A stretch of DNA of 33,073 bases from Clostridia bacterium (lineage in GTDB: Bacteria > Bacillota > Clostridia > Lachnospirales > Lachnospiraceae). The position numbers and the translations under genes were made by a program. Under the pieces are notes generated by a model. It saw only the letters and a list, made by a program, of their open reading frames with translations. It was not told the origin of the DNA and searched no databases. This document shows, piece after piece, positions 14,701 to 24,588 of this stretch; the first letter of the stretch is position 1; the number at the start of each line of letters is the position of its first letter. The DNA lies in the NCBI GenBank assembly GCA_009929615.1, contig SAAB01000037.1, forward strand, positions 1-33,073, in the 5' to 3' direction.

Positions 14701-17691
14701 TTAAACGACACATCCCCGTCCCGTCTGTTTCGCCTGGTAAAGACGGCGGTCTGCCTGATCAATCAAGTCAACAGCCTCAACATCTGAAAACTCATCCGTG
14801 GAAACACAACCGGCGCTAATCCCAATATTCAGGTTCTCCACATTCTCAATCTGAATATGCTTAACCAGATGTGAAACTTCCTCCACATGGTTTTTCAGTT
14901 CGGACAGTTCAATATTCTGACAGACAATAAGAAATTCATCGCCGCCAAATCTGGCCACAAAGTCACCCTTACGAATAGTGACATTATCTTCAAGCATTTT
15001 GGCCACCGCCTTTAATACTTTATCTCCAACTAAATGTCCATAGGTATCATTGAGACGCTTGAACATATCAATATCCACCATCGCAATTCCCAAATGACTG
15101 TCATCCTTCTCTGCCTTATCCAGAAGCGCCTTCAGATGACTGTCAATATATCTTCGGTTATGTACATTTGTCAGTTCATCCCGCTCCAGCTGTTGATGTA
15201 TAGCATCGAGATTTGTATAGAGCATCTGTTTATCAAAGACATTATCCACATACTCATCTTCCAGTTTTGTCACCATTTCAATGACCGCCCCGCCATCGGC
15301 AAAGGGAACATATTCTGAAATAACAAAATAGAGGCCGTTTTCAGAATATTCTAACTTAGAATATCTGGCTTTGTCATAAAGAGCCCGCAAGGAGATGCAG
15401 TTATTACATCGGGTAGCCTTACCCCATACAGCATAGCAGGCATGAATATCACATTCACTGAGTACCTCTTCACCACACACAAGGGTATGCTCCGGTTCAA
15501 CCAGGCGCACGATATCAAAATGGGGTCTTAAGTCTGCAACCATGTGCATTGCTCTCTCTGAAAGAGACTGCCCATTCTCACCCTGCTTTAGCTGGAAAAG
15601 CTGATGACTTGCAACGACATTATGCACCCGGTGCTTAATAATATCCGGATTATAAGGCTTTGAAATAAAATCATCTGCTTTCATCTCTAACGCCCTCTGC
15701 TCACTGTCCAAATCCCCCTGAGATGTAATAATAACAGGCAGCTCACACATACGTTCATCGCCACGAATTTTGTCCAACAGCTGAAATCCATCCATAACCG
15801 GCATTAGTAAATCCAGCAAAATTATTTCAACATCCTGATAGTGTTCTTCCAAATATTCCCATGCCGTATGACCATTTTCCTTTTCAACAATCTGATAAAC
15901 CCCTTCAAAGGTTCCCGCCAACACAGCACGGTTTAATTCAATATCGTCTACAATTAACATTGTTCTGTCTGAAGCATCAATAACCTCTTCTTCGGCCACA
16001 TATTCCTGTACCGTGCGGCTTGTGCATATCATCTCTGTAATATTTGAAGTCTTTAACAGCGTTTCAAAATCATCTTTTGTCATAGGCTTTGCATAATAAA
16101 AGCCCTGGACATAATTACAGTCCATCGAACGAAGAATCGCAATCTGTCCACTTGTTTCCACACCTTCGGCCACGACTGCGAGATTCAGCCATTTTGCAAG
16201 ACTTATAACAAAACTCAATATACCCTTTCCAGAAGTCTTGTTTGTTTCGCTCTGAACAAAGTGCATATCCAGTTTCAAAATATCCACAGGCATCTCTGCC
16301 AGCATATTCAAAAAAGAATAACCACTGCCAAAGTCATCCATTTCAATAATGAAACCAATATCTCTCAGCTTATTAACTACCAGAATAATCTGGTTTGGAT
16401 TATCTGTGTAAGCTGACTCCGTAATCTCCAGATGTAAATAACGTATTGGAATTTCATATTTTGCCAGCAGTCCAAGAAGAATGTCTGCCAGCTTTGGATT
16501 ATAAATATCCGCACGGGAAACGTTCACAGAAACAGCTATTTCCGGATAACCTTTATTCATCCATTCACGAATATCCTGACAGGCTCTTTCCCAGACATAC
16601 TGGTCCAACTGGGAAATAAAGCCATTTCTTTCAAAAAGCGGCACAAATATCCCCGGTGAAAGCATTCCCTTTTCCGGATGAATCCAACGTACCAAAGCTT
16701 CTGCTCCGGCCACCATTTCATTGTTCAAATCGTATTTCGGCTGATAGTAAACCTGAAACTGTTCATTCTCCAAGGCGGTGCGCATATTACTTGTAATAAA
16801 CTGTTCTTCCATAAGTTTCTGACGAATCGAATCATCAGAATAGAAGAAGGGCGAATTATACATTCCTTTGTTCTTTTCCGCTGCAAGCTGGGCACGGTCA
16901 CACATAACACTGACTGGCAGTGTATTGTCCTTGATAAAATAAATACCACAATGAATTTTAACATCCATATCTATCGGGAACTCATTCACCTTACGCATCC
17001 ACGGAGAAAATAATTCTGCCCGGTATTCATCCCTGTGCTTTGTCAGAAAATAAAACATATCCGCATTAAAGCGAGCTGCCAGAACCGAACGCGTGGAATT
17101 TTGAAGCAGCTCGGCGATATATCTCAACAGTTCATCCCCCTTGGCGAAGCCGTAGGTTTCATTAATCAGCTTAAAACACTCAATACCAAAACAAATCAAA
17201 TCATATTGCTGTGAAGAATTCTGCTGGAGCTGAATGGACACGTTTTCAATGAAAAACTGCTTGTTATACAGTCCCGTTAATTCATCCTTTTCAACTTTGT
17301 TTATTAATGCAGCGGTTTCCCTTAACTTAATAATATTACTCAGACGCCTCAGAATAATCTCGCCTTTGTAAGGCTTAGCAACAAAATCCTGCGCCCCCAA
17401 TTCCAGTGCCTGAACTTCTGCTTCATCACTATCCTGCTGGGAGGATACAACGACTGGAATTTTTGAAAGCAGCGGGTCCTTCTGCATTGCTTCCAAAACC
17501 TCATACCCATTCATTACCGGCATAATAATATCTAAAAGGATAGCTGAAATATCTTCTTTCCGCTCTTCAAGAATGCTCATGGCTTCTTTTCCATTCGCTG
17601 CTTCCAGAACATTATACTCTTCCTTCAACAAACGATTTAAAATACTTCTGTTGATGACCTGATCATCTACAATCAGAATCGTACGCTTCAT
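14701..17691 (-). CDS. Dual-receiver c-di-GMP enzyme: REC, degenerate GGDEF, EAL, REC, Cys-rich PAS-like, GGDEF
   Basis: A 996-aa cytoplasmic protein. REC1 (1-120, phospho-acceptor D54, KPY near 107) is followed by a GGDEF domain whose active loop is NADMF (209-213), so it is probably not a cyclase. The EAL domain keeps E331-A-L, NVSRADI, EITES, DDFGSGYS, KLDMHFV and AEGVET, so phosphodiesterase activity is expected. REC2 (about 576-695) has acceptor D627. A PAS-like linker with C739, C747, C752, C762 and C765 follows. The last domain has intact GGDEF (916-920) and a product-inhibition I-site RKGD (907-910). One chain can thus probably both make and degrade c-di-GMP under control of two receivers. 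Its ATG overlaps the upstream kinase stop by 4 bp (ATGA), so the two are coupled. Confidence 0.94.
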   Translation of the reverse strand: MKRTILIVDDQVINRSILNRLLKEEYNVLEAANGKEAMSILEERKEDISAILLDIIMPVMNGYEVLEAMQKDPLLSKIPVVVSSQQDSDEAEVQALELGAQDFVAKPYKGEIILRRLSNIIKLRETAALINKVEKDELTGLYNKQFFIENVSIQLQQNSSQQYDLICFGIECFKLINETYGFAKGDELLRYIAELLQNSTRSVLAARFNADMFYFLTKHRDEYRAELFSPWMRKVNEFPIDMDVKIHCGIYFIKDNTLPVSVMCDRAQLAAEKNKGMYNSPFFYSDDSIRQKLMEEQFITSNMRTALENEQFQVYYQPKYDLNNEMVAGAEALVRWIHPEKGMLSPGIFVPLFERNGFISQLDQYVWERACQDIREWMNKGYPEIAVSVNVSRADIYNPKLADILLGLLAKYEIPIRYLHLEITESAYTDNPNQIILVVNKLRDIGFIIEMDDFGSGYSFLNMLAEMPVDILKLDMHFVQSETNKTSGKGILSFVISLAKWLNLAVVAEGVETSGQIAILRSMDCNYVQGFYYAKPMTKDDFETLLKTSNITEMICTSRTVQEYVAEEEVIDASDRTMLIVDDIELNRAVLAGTFEGVYQIVEKENGHTAWEYLEEHYQDVEIILLDLLMPVMDGFQLLDKIRGDERMCELPVIITSQGDLDSEQRALEMKADDFISKPYNPDIIKHRVHNVVASHQLFQLKQGENGQSLSERAMHMVADLRPHFDIVRLVEPEHTLVCGEEVLSECDIHACYAVWGKATRCNNCISLRALYDKARYSKLEYSENGLYFVISEYVPFADGGAVIEMVTKLEDEYVDNVFDKQMLYTNLDAIHQQLERDELTNVHNRRYIDSHLKALLDKAEKDDSHLGIAMVDIDMFKRLNDTYGHLVGDKVLKAVAKMLEDNVTIRKGDFVARFGGDEFLIVCQNIELSELKNHVEEVSHLVKHIQIENVENLNIGISAGCVSTDEFSDVEAVDLIDQADRRLYQAKQTGRGCVV

Positions 17692-20600
17692 GATATTTCA
17701 CCTTCCTTTGCCGGCAAATGCTTTCGAATTGTCTGATACAGCTGCTTTGTCTTTATCGGTTTCGACAAATGTTCATTCATACCGCATTTCAAGGACTTCT
17801 CTATATCCTCCGGAAATGCATTGGCACTAACTGCGATAATTGGAATATCTTTTGCCTCCGGGTGGTTTCCGCTGCGTATTGCCATAGTTGCTTCATATCC
17901 ATTCATCACCGGCATTTGAATATCCATTAAAATAACCTTATAAGTTCCTGCTTTACTGGCATTAAATGCCTCTACCGCTTCGCTGCCATTTTCATAAAGA
18001 TCTACTTCTATGTTGGCCCTCTTTAAAATACGCATTAAGATATCTGAATTAATTTTATTATCTTCGACAATCATAACCCGAATGCCTTCAAAATCCTCTT
18101 CAGGAATATTCTTGTCATCCACCTTGTATTCGCCAAATTCCTCAAGAATAGCATTCAAAAGAACCGATTGGAAAATTGGTTTATACAATACATGGCTGAT
18201 TTCACTTTTTTCGCTCAGCATTTCCTGCTGTTTTGTGCTGGCTGTCAGCACAAAAATCTTTGGAGACATATTCAACTCAGAAATTGTTTTTAGCAGATTC
18301 GTATCTGTATCCAACAGCTTTTCATCCAACAGGCAGAGTGAATAGGCGTAATCACCTGTACTTCTGCTCAAAATCCTTTTGATAAGTTTGTCGCCTTCGG
18401 TCTGTATATCACTCTTTATACCAAAGCGTTTCAAAGTTGTTTTCAACTGCTTATTCTCTTCTTCATCGATGCCACCAATCATCACCCGGACATAGGATAA
18501 ATCAACTTTCTCCTCGACGACCTGACTGGTGCTGGCAAGCTTCAATGGAAGATATATTATAAAACAACTTCCTTGGCCTAAAGCACTTGTTACTTCCATC
18601 CGTCCACCCATTGCATCCAAATAATACTTTGTCAGATACAGTCCAAGTCCAAGTCCACCGTGGGTACGTGAATAAGCCTTATCATCCTGTTGGAACGGTG
18701 CGCAGACCTTTTCAAGATACTCTTCCGACATTCCGCGTCCTGTATCCTCTGCTTTAAAGATAAACTCAAGATTTCCCTCTTCTGTCTTCTGCTGCGTCAC
18801 ATCCGCTTTGACATGTCCTCCCTTATCTGTAAACTTCACTGCATTTGAAAGGATGTTCTGCATAATCTGCAGCAGTCTTAAATTATCACCTACAACATAT
18901 TCATGCTCAACGTCATGCAGTGTAAATTCAAAGTCCACACCTTTTTTCTCTGCTTCAACAGAAATATTCTGTTCCAAATCCCATATTGTATTTTTAAGGT
19001 CAAATATTTCATTCTTTAAATTCGTTGAATTCGAAGCAATCTGGGTATAATCAAGCATATCCTCTGCAATACGCGAAAGTTGTTTCGCTGCCTGGCGGGA
19101 GCGGTTCAGATATTCTGTTTCTAAACCATTTCCTTTGCACTGCTCTGCTGCCAGATTCAGATATCCGACAACCGCATTTAAAGGCGTCCTCAGTTCATGA
19201 CTAATCATCATGAAAAACTCTGTCCTTGCTGCACTGGTCTCCGCATCCTTCTCCAGCTCTTTACTGACACGAACACGTCTCGCATGCATAACATAGGCTG
19301 TGAAAATGATGCTCACCATCAAAAGTGCCATAATAACAAACAATGCCGGATTGGAATATACCAGTCCCTTCAGACTTGCCCTCTGTTCCGCGATGGAATT
19401 CGTAATAACAATCTGCTTCATATCTTTTGAATCAATACAAAGAAGGGATTTATCTATAATTCCAAGTAAAGGCTGATCCGAATCCTTGTAAACTGCAAAG
19501 GCAAGATTCTCATCATAGGCTGAATTAGCTGTTGCAAAAAGGTTGCTGTATTCCAACATAGATAGATAATAGGTTGCTACAAGTTCATTGACAAAGGTTG
19601 CGTCCGCCTTTCCCTCATTAATTGCACGCAGGCAGTCCTCAACGGTGTCATAATAAGTTACCTGTTCTTCCGGGAAGTCATTACGCATACACCAGCTTAT
19701 ATAAAATCTGTAAGGTAGGGCAATACGCATATCCTCTGTGCTCTGGGTCTGATGGGTACTTCGCTTCGTCACCATAACAACCGAAGCATCGACAATATGA
19801 TTTGTCATAAAGACGTTTTGATTCACCGCCCATGTATTATCATCAGCCAGAATCGCCAGCACATTATTCTCCATCTCCGGATGTTCAACGACAAGAGCAT
19901 TAAATTCATCCTCTGTATAGTAGACAAACTTAAGGCCGCAGTATTCTTTAATTTTATCCAGAACATCTACAACAATTCCCCTAAATGTACCTGTCTCACT
20001 ATCATACCAGGAAATTGGTGCCCAATAGGCATTCATAATGACATAAACTTCCTGTCCGGATTTAATATATTCCAGTTCATCTTTCGTAAAGGTTGCCGCT
20101 GCATTCGAGCCGGAGACCATATACTTTTCAGACATCTGGGTATAAAAATTTGGATTGTTGTCAACAATTTTCTGTAACGCATCATCCAGTTCTTCCAAGA
20201 TATCCGGTCTGGATTTGGATACACCATAATAAAGAGGTATCTTATCCATGCGGGCTACAATCTTTGTGTTGCTATCCGAACTTACACTGGCTGTAAACAT
20301 CATATCCACTTCACCAGATGCTAAAGCCGCCTGCATATCCGTCATGGAGTCATACTCGACAATATCCACCTGAAAATCATGTTCTGCACAGTAAGCATCA
20401 ATCTCTGTATGGAGACTTCCCTTCAGAATGGCCACCTTGCATCCATTAAATTCTTCATAATCCTCATAATAGAGAGGAGCATCCGCTAATGCATATAATT
20501 CATTCTGCATATCACTTATAAAGTGTTTGGAAAACAGCATCTGCTCTGACCTTGCAGGTGTTTCTACAAGCCCACTGACAATGTCAATTTCTCCCGAGGC

Positions 20601-20879
20601 CAGCATCTTCAGACAATCCGCATAACTGGCTTCTACAAACTCATAATTCCACCGGGTATACTTTTGAATCTGCATATAATAGTCATAGCCATAGCCACTG
20701 TAAGAACCATCCTCACTGTGTCCCTGAAAGTTTTCTACCGGATAATAACCAATTCTGACCGTCTTTTCTTCCTCTGTATCCGTCGCATATGTTTTTTGCG
20801 ATAGCAGTAATGGAAGGCATAAAACGAATGCAAGAAATGCAACCATGGCCCGTATATATTTTTTCTTTTTTATTTCCAT
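17688..20879 (-). CDS. BvgS-like hybrid histidine kinase C: two SBP sensors, TM, kinase, two receivers
   Basis: A 1063-aa membrane sensor. A signal/anchor segment (about 10-30) leads to two external SBP_bac_3 domains (about 40-255 and 275-500), a membrane helix (511-532) and HisKA with SHELRTPLN (H561). The HATPase domain keeps N679 in ILSNA, DTGRGM and GLGLGL. Two receivers end the chain. The first (about 795-918) lacks the usual acidic pair at its start (MIGGIDEEE) but keeps D852 and K900. The second is canonical (VEDN, D986, K1040). The sensor suggests an amino-acid-like ligand, and phosphate would pass to D986 and then to the HPt protein of this locus. Only a weak ribosome site (GGTGGTG) is seen. 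It is the fifth gene of a tight run. Confidence 0.94.
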   Translation of the reverse strand: MEIKKKKYIRAMVAFLAFVLCLPLLLSQKTYATDTEEEKTVRIGYYPVENFQGHSEDGSYSGYGYDYYMQIQKYTRWNYEFVEASYADCLKMLASGEIDIVSGLVETPARSEQMLFSKHFISDMQNELYALADAPLYYEDYEEFNGCKVAILKGSLHTEIDAYCAEHDFQVDIVEYDSMTDMQAALASGEVDMMFTASVSSDSNTKIVARMDKIPLYYGVSKSRPDILEELDDALQKIVDNNPNFYTQMSEKYMVSGSNAAATFTKDELEYIKSGQEVYVIMNAYWAPISWYDSETGTFRGIVVDVLDKIKEYCGLKFVYYTEDEFNALVVEHPEMENNVLAILADDNTWAVNQNVFMTNHIVDASVVMVTKRSTHQTQSTEDMRIALPYRFYISWCMRNDFPEEQVTYYDTVEDCLRAINEGKADATFVNELVATYYLSMLEYSNLFATANSAYDENLAFAVYKDSDQPLLGIIDKSLLCIDSKDMKQIVITNSIAEQRASLKGLVYSNPALFVIMALLMVSIIFTAYVMHARRVRVSKELEKDAETSAARTEFFMMISHELRTPLNAVVGYLNLAAEQCKGNGLETEYLNRSRQAAKQLSRIAEDMLDYTQIASNSTNLKNEIFDLKNTIWDLEQNISVEAEKKGVDFEFTLHDVEHEYVVGDNLRLLQIMQNILSNAVKFTDKGGHVKADVTQQKTEEGNLEFIFKAEDTGRGMSEEYLEKVCAPFQQDDKAYSRTHGGLGLGLYLTKYYLDAMGGRMEVTSALGQGSCFIIYLPLKLASTSQVVEEKVDLSYVRVMIGGIDEEENKQLKTTLKRFGIKSDIQTEGDKLIKRILSRSTGDYAYSLCLLDEKLLDTDTNLLKTISELNMSPKIFVLTASTKQQEMLSEKSEISHVLYKPIFQSVLLNAILEEFGEYKVDDKNIPEEDFEGIRVMIVEDNKINSDILMRILKRANIEVDLYENGSEAVEAFNASKAGTYKVILMDIQMPVMNGYEATMAIRSGNHPEAKDIPIIAVSANAFPEDIEKSLKCGMNEHLSKPIKTKQLYQTIRKHLPAKEGEIS

Positions 20880-20905
20880 ATATCTGCACCACCATTTCAG
20901 ATTTT

Positions 20906-23900
20906 CTAATCTGTTTTAATCTTTAGATATTTCTGTAACAACGCATACAGCTTGTCATAATTTATAGGTTTCGCAACGTGACCATTCATTCCACTGGCAA
21001 GGGCCGCAGTAACATCCTCTGTAAAAGCATTTGCCGTCATAGCTATAATAGGAATATCTTTTGCCTGCACATGGTTTGAACCACGAATAGCCTTTGTCGC
21101 TTCGTAACCATCCATCACCGGCATCTGAACATCCATCAGAATCACCTGATAAGTTCCCGGCTCCGAATGAACAAACTTTTCATAAGCCTCTTTGCCATCA
21201 CCGGCGGCCTCTACGACTAAACCACTCTTTTCAAGAATAGAAATAGCAATTTCAAGGTTCATCGCATTATCCTCTGCTAGCAAAACATGTATACCTGAAA
21301 AATCTATCTTTTCCTCGGAATGAACACTATCCACGGTTGGGTCATATTTTCCAAAGGTATTCACCAGCAGGTCGAACATCGAGGACTGGAACAACGGTTT
21401 GGCAATCAGTTTATTAACGCCTGCCTCCATCGCCGCATCACGAATCTCACTGATATCATAAGCACTGGCAATAATAATCGGCATATCTTTATTGCATTCC
21501 TGACGGATACGTCTGGCTGTTTCTACGCCATTTAACCCTGGCATATTCCAGTCAATAAGGCACATATCGTATTCATAATCTGTACCTTCCCGCTTCTGTA
21601 TCTGTCTTATAGCAGCTTCGCCACTGAGTACCACATCGCTCTTAACATGGCATCGTTTCAGCAGCATCTTCATATAATCACAGGAACGGCTTTCATCATC
21701 CACAACAAGGGCACGAATCTTTGAGAAATCACTTCTGCGCCCATCTGCCTTCTCAGCCGCTTCTACTTTCTGGAATGCCATATGTATCGTAAAGGTTGTA
21801 CCTTTTCCTTCTTCGCTGGCCACCTGAATACTTCCACGCATCATTGTAACCAGGTTCTTTGTAATGGAAAGTCCAAGACCTGAACCACCATATTTTCTGG
21901 CAGTTTCTGCCTTTTCCTGCTCAAAAGGACTGAAAATACGCTGCATAAATTCCTGAGTCATACCAATACCTGTATCAGCCACTTCAAAACGCAGCCGCAC
22001 CTGGTTGTCACCGCCCTCAAGCTGGGTAACTCTCAAAGAGATTGTTCCATCCTCTGGTGTAAACTTCATATAATTTGACAGAAGATTCATTAAAATCTGA
22101 TTCAGTCGAAGGGAATCACCAATGACTCTTTCTTCCGTTAACTCCATTATTTCCACTTTGAAATCTATTCCCTTTTTCTTCGCCTGATTGTAAAACATCA
22201 GAGAAATAGCAGATAACAATTCTTTTAAATCAAAAGGCTCCGATGCTATTTTAATCTTACCGCTTTCAATAGCTGAAATATCCAGCACATCATTAATAAT
22301 GTTCAGCAGATGCCTTGCCGCACTCTGGCATTTATCAATATAATCGCTCACCTTGACAGGTTCATTAACATAGTCCTGGGTAAGTGTTAAATAGCCAATC
22401 ACCGCATTCAAAGGTGTTCGAATCTCATGGGACATTCTGGACATAAAGTTTCCTTTGGCTTCACTGGCTTCTTTAGCTACCTGAAGGGCATCCATCAATG
22501 CCTTGCGATTTGCCTCTTCCTTCTCTTTCAGTTCATTAATATTACGCTTAAACAGCATAACATTATATGGATGATGTTCATCCGGAATCATACCGTGAAT
22601 CGTATAGATATACCACCGGTATTCGCCGTCTTTGCCTTTTCCCCGGGCCTCAAAAATATACTCTCTGCCCTTTTTAATAAGGTCATCCATCTGTTCTGGA
22701 GTCAGATTCTCTGCAACGTCTTTATAATCGTCAGGATGTAGGAATTTCTGATAATTATCTTCTGTCTTATATGGTGCTTCATCCATGCAAAGAACATCCT
22801 CTTTAAAATAGTATTCTTTGCTGGTCATTGCTTTTAGATTGATTTCCATGACACTTTCGTTATCACGGCATACATAGGTGAATAGACGCTGAATCTCTTT
22901 GGCACGCTCTTCATCCATCTTTCGTGCTTTTTTACGGAATAGTACCAAAACAAAACCGCTTGCTAATATGAGAAATGCCCCAACAATAATGATAAATGCT
23001 ATTGGGTGATAATAAATCAATTCCATTAAGGAGACATTTTCCGCATTTGTCTCCGTGTATTCCACCGTACGGGCATCCACCCATGTCTGGTCAATGCTCA
23101 CCACGGTTTTATTCAAAATTGAAAATAACACCGTGTCATTAATATCTGCAATACCTATACAGAAATCCGTATTGAAATCCGGTACCAACGTTGTCGTCAA
23201 CTTGTGGGTAATATCCTCTTCCATGGTCTTTTCAGCTACATACGTATACAAATAGCAGGCATCCTGTTTTCCGTCTTTAACAGCCTGTACACATTCATCT
23301 CCCGTAGTATAGTAGACAATATCTGTATTTTTAAAAAAGGTTTTCTCTAATTTTGCTGCAATATCTGAATTAGCAATAGTTGCTACACTTTTGATTTCAC
23401 CACTGAAATTATTTCGTGTGACCCTGGATATATTCGCACTGATATAGCTGTCTGTGATTCGATAGCCTTCATCCTCAGCCTGATTATAGTCAAATCGCAT
23501 GTCCATACATAAATCTATGACATGATTCTTTCTGTATTGGGTATATTCTTCCCTGTCCGCTACATCAATAATCTCATATGGCAGTCCGGTCCGGTCTAAA
23601 ATCTGAGTTGCCACATCACCGAATATTCCGGCAATTTTGCCATCTTCGTAATAAGAAAGCGGCGACCTGTCCGGATTAATAATAACTTTAAGGGTTCGTC
23701 CACTTGCTTTTAAATTGGCAATATACGTTCTTTCTTCCTCATTAAAGGCAACTTCATTGCTGGAATCTGTGCCATAATATTTATTTTCCAGTTCGTTCTG
23801 AAGACTTGGATTATCCTGATTTAATTTGTCAATGGCATCATTTACCTGGTCGAGGAGCTCCTGGTTTCCTTTTTTTACACAGACATAATAAGGTGAAAAT

Positions 23901-24217
23901 CCAAATTCAGATACAATCCATTCATTATCCGTCACACGAAGACTGCTTGTTACAATGGCATCGATTCGTTCAGCCTGCAGTGCTTCTACAAGAGCTGTGG
24001 TACTATCAAACATAACCGATTCATAATTAAAACCTTTTTCCCTGGCAAATTCTTCAAAATCTGCATTTCGGCTGTTGCCTTCAATCATTCCGACACGAAT
24101 CGTCCGGCTATCATCCTTTTCCTCTGCATGCACGGGAAAGCCAATTAAAAACGAACATATTATGCTTAAAAGGATAACAAAAGAAAGACCTTGTACGGAC
24201 TTCTTCTTCATATTCAT
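20906..24217 (-). CDS. Hybrid histidine kinase B: half SBP, SBP, TM, PAS, kinase, two receivers
   Basis: A 1103-aa membrane sensor. After the signal segment, residues 39-150 match only the second half of an SBP_bac_3 domain (IRVGMIEGN to NELENKYYG). A full SBP follows (about 175-385), then a membrane helix (about 403-427). The PAS_3-like domain (445-560, with FLHPDDY and DGEYRWY) is absent from the other two kinases. HisKA has SHEIRTPLN (H597), and the HATPase motifs LLSN, DTGIGM and GSGLGL are intact. Both receivers look competent: VVDDE with D889 and K940, AEDN with D1029. The start abuts the HPt stop, so the two genes are probably translationally coupled and work together. Confidence 0.94.
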   Translation of the reverse strand: MNMKKKSVQGLSFVILLSIICSFLIGFPVHAEEKDDSRTIRVGMIEGNSRNADFEEFAREKGFNYESVMFDSTTALVEALQAERIDAIVTSSLRVTDNEWIVSEFGFSPYYVCVKKGNQELLDQVNDAIDKLNQDNPSLQNELENKYYGTDSSNEVAFNEEERTYIANLKASGRTLKVIINPDRSPLSYYEDGKIAGIFGDVATQILDRTGLPYEIIDVADREEYTQYRKNHVIDLCMDMRFDYNQAEDEGYRITDSYISANISRVTRNNFSGEIKSVATIANSDIAAKLEKTFFKNTDIVYYTTGDECVQAVKDGKQDACYLYTYVAEKTMEEDITHKLTTTLVPDFNTDFCIGIADINDTVLFSILNKTVVSIDQTWVDARTVEYTETNAENVSLMELIYYHPIAFIIIVGAFLILASGFVLVLFRKKARKMDEERAKEIQRLFTYVCRDNESVMEINLKAMTSKEYYFKEDVLCMDEAPYKTEDNYQKFLHPDDYKDVAENLTPEQMDDLIKKGREYIFEARGKGKDGEYRWYIYTIHGMIPDEHHPYNVMLFKRNINELKEKEEANRKALMDALQVAKEASEAKGNFMSRMSHEIRTPLNAVIGYLTLTQDYVNEPVKVSDYIDKCQSAARHLLNIINDVLDISAIESGKIKIASEPFDLKELLSAISLMFYNQAKKKGIDFKVEIMELTEERVIGDSLRLNQILMNLLSNYMKFTPEDGTISLRVTQLEGGDNQVRLRFEVADTGIGMTQEFMQRIFSPFEQEKAETARKYGGSGLGLSITKNLVTMMRGSIQVASEEGKGTTFTIHMAFQKVEAAEKADGRRSDFSKIRALVVDDESRSCDYMKMLLKRCHVKSDVVLSGEAAIRQIQKREGTDYEYDMCLIDWNMPGLNGVETARRIRQECNKDMPIIIASAYDISEIRDAAMEAGVNKLIAKPLFQSSMFDLLVNTFGKYDPTVDSVHSEEKIDFSGIHVLLAEDNAMNLEIAISILEKSGLVVEAAGDGKEAYEKFVHSEPGTYQVILMDVQMPVMDGYEATKAIRGSNHVQAKDIPIIAMTANAFTEDVTAALASGMNGHVAKPINYDKLYALLQKYLKIKTD

Positions 24218-24568
24218 TTATTCTTTCACCGCCTCTGACCATTCCTTAAAGGACTCTTCAACAGCATCTATCTGACCTAATGCCGCATCGTTATTTCCGG
24301 CACGAAAATCCAGCAGCATATCCATACAGACATCCGCCAGTGGAAGTAACCCCAGATTCAATGCCACCCCTTTAAGTGTATGCACCTCTTTCATCGCTTT
24401 ATCGCAGTCGCCGCTATCTACAGCTTTTCGCAGTTCAATAATATTTTTATTTTCAGGCAGCTGCCGCAGATATTCCAGATAGAGTTCTTCATCCCCCATC
24501 AGGCGTTCAAGCGTATCCTCCGCTTCAGCTCCCATATCTTCTAATTTGTCAAACAACTCATTTGCCAT
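24218..24568 (-). CDS. Free-standing HPt phosphotransfer protein
   Basis: A 116-aa all-helical protein with the HPt signature EVHTLKGVALNLG; H63 is the phospho-acceptor. HPt proteins shuttle phosphate between the receiver of a hybrid kinase and the receiver of an output protein. It lies between the receiver-GGDEF gene (20 bp upstream) and kinase B (no gap). None of the three kinases has its own HPt domain, so this one protein is the likely shared hub from all three to the GGDEF/EAL proteins. The hub role is inference from gene content. Confidence 0.93.
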   Translation of the reverse strand: MANELFDKLEDMGAEAEDTLERLMGDEELYLEYLRQLPENKNIIELRKAVDSGDCDKAMKEVHTLKGVALNLGLLPLADVCMDMLLDFRAGNNDAALGQIDAVEESFKEWSEAVKE

Positions 24569-24588
24569 CTGTGATTCCCCCTTGTCAT

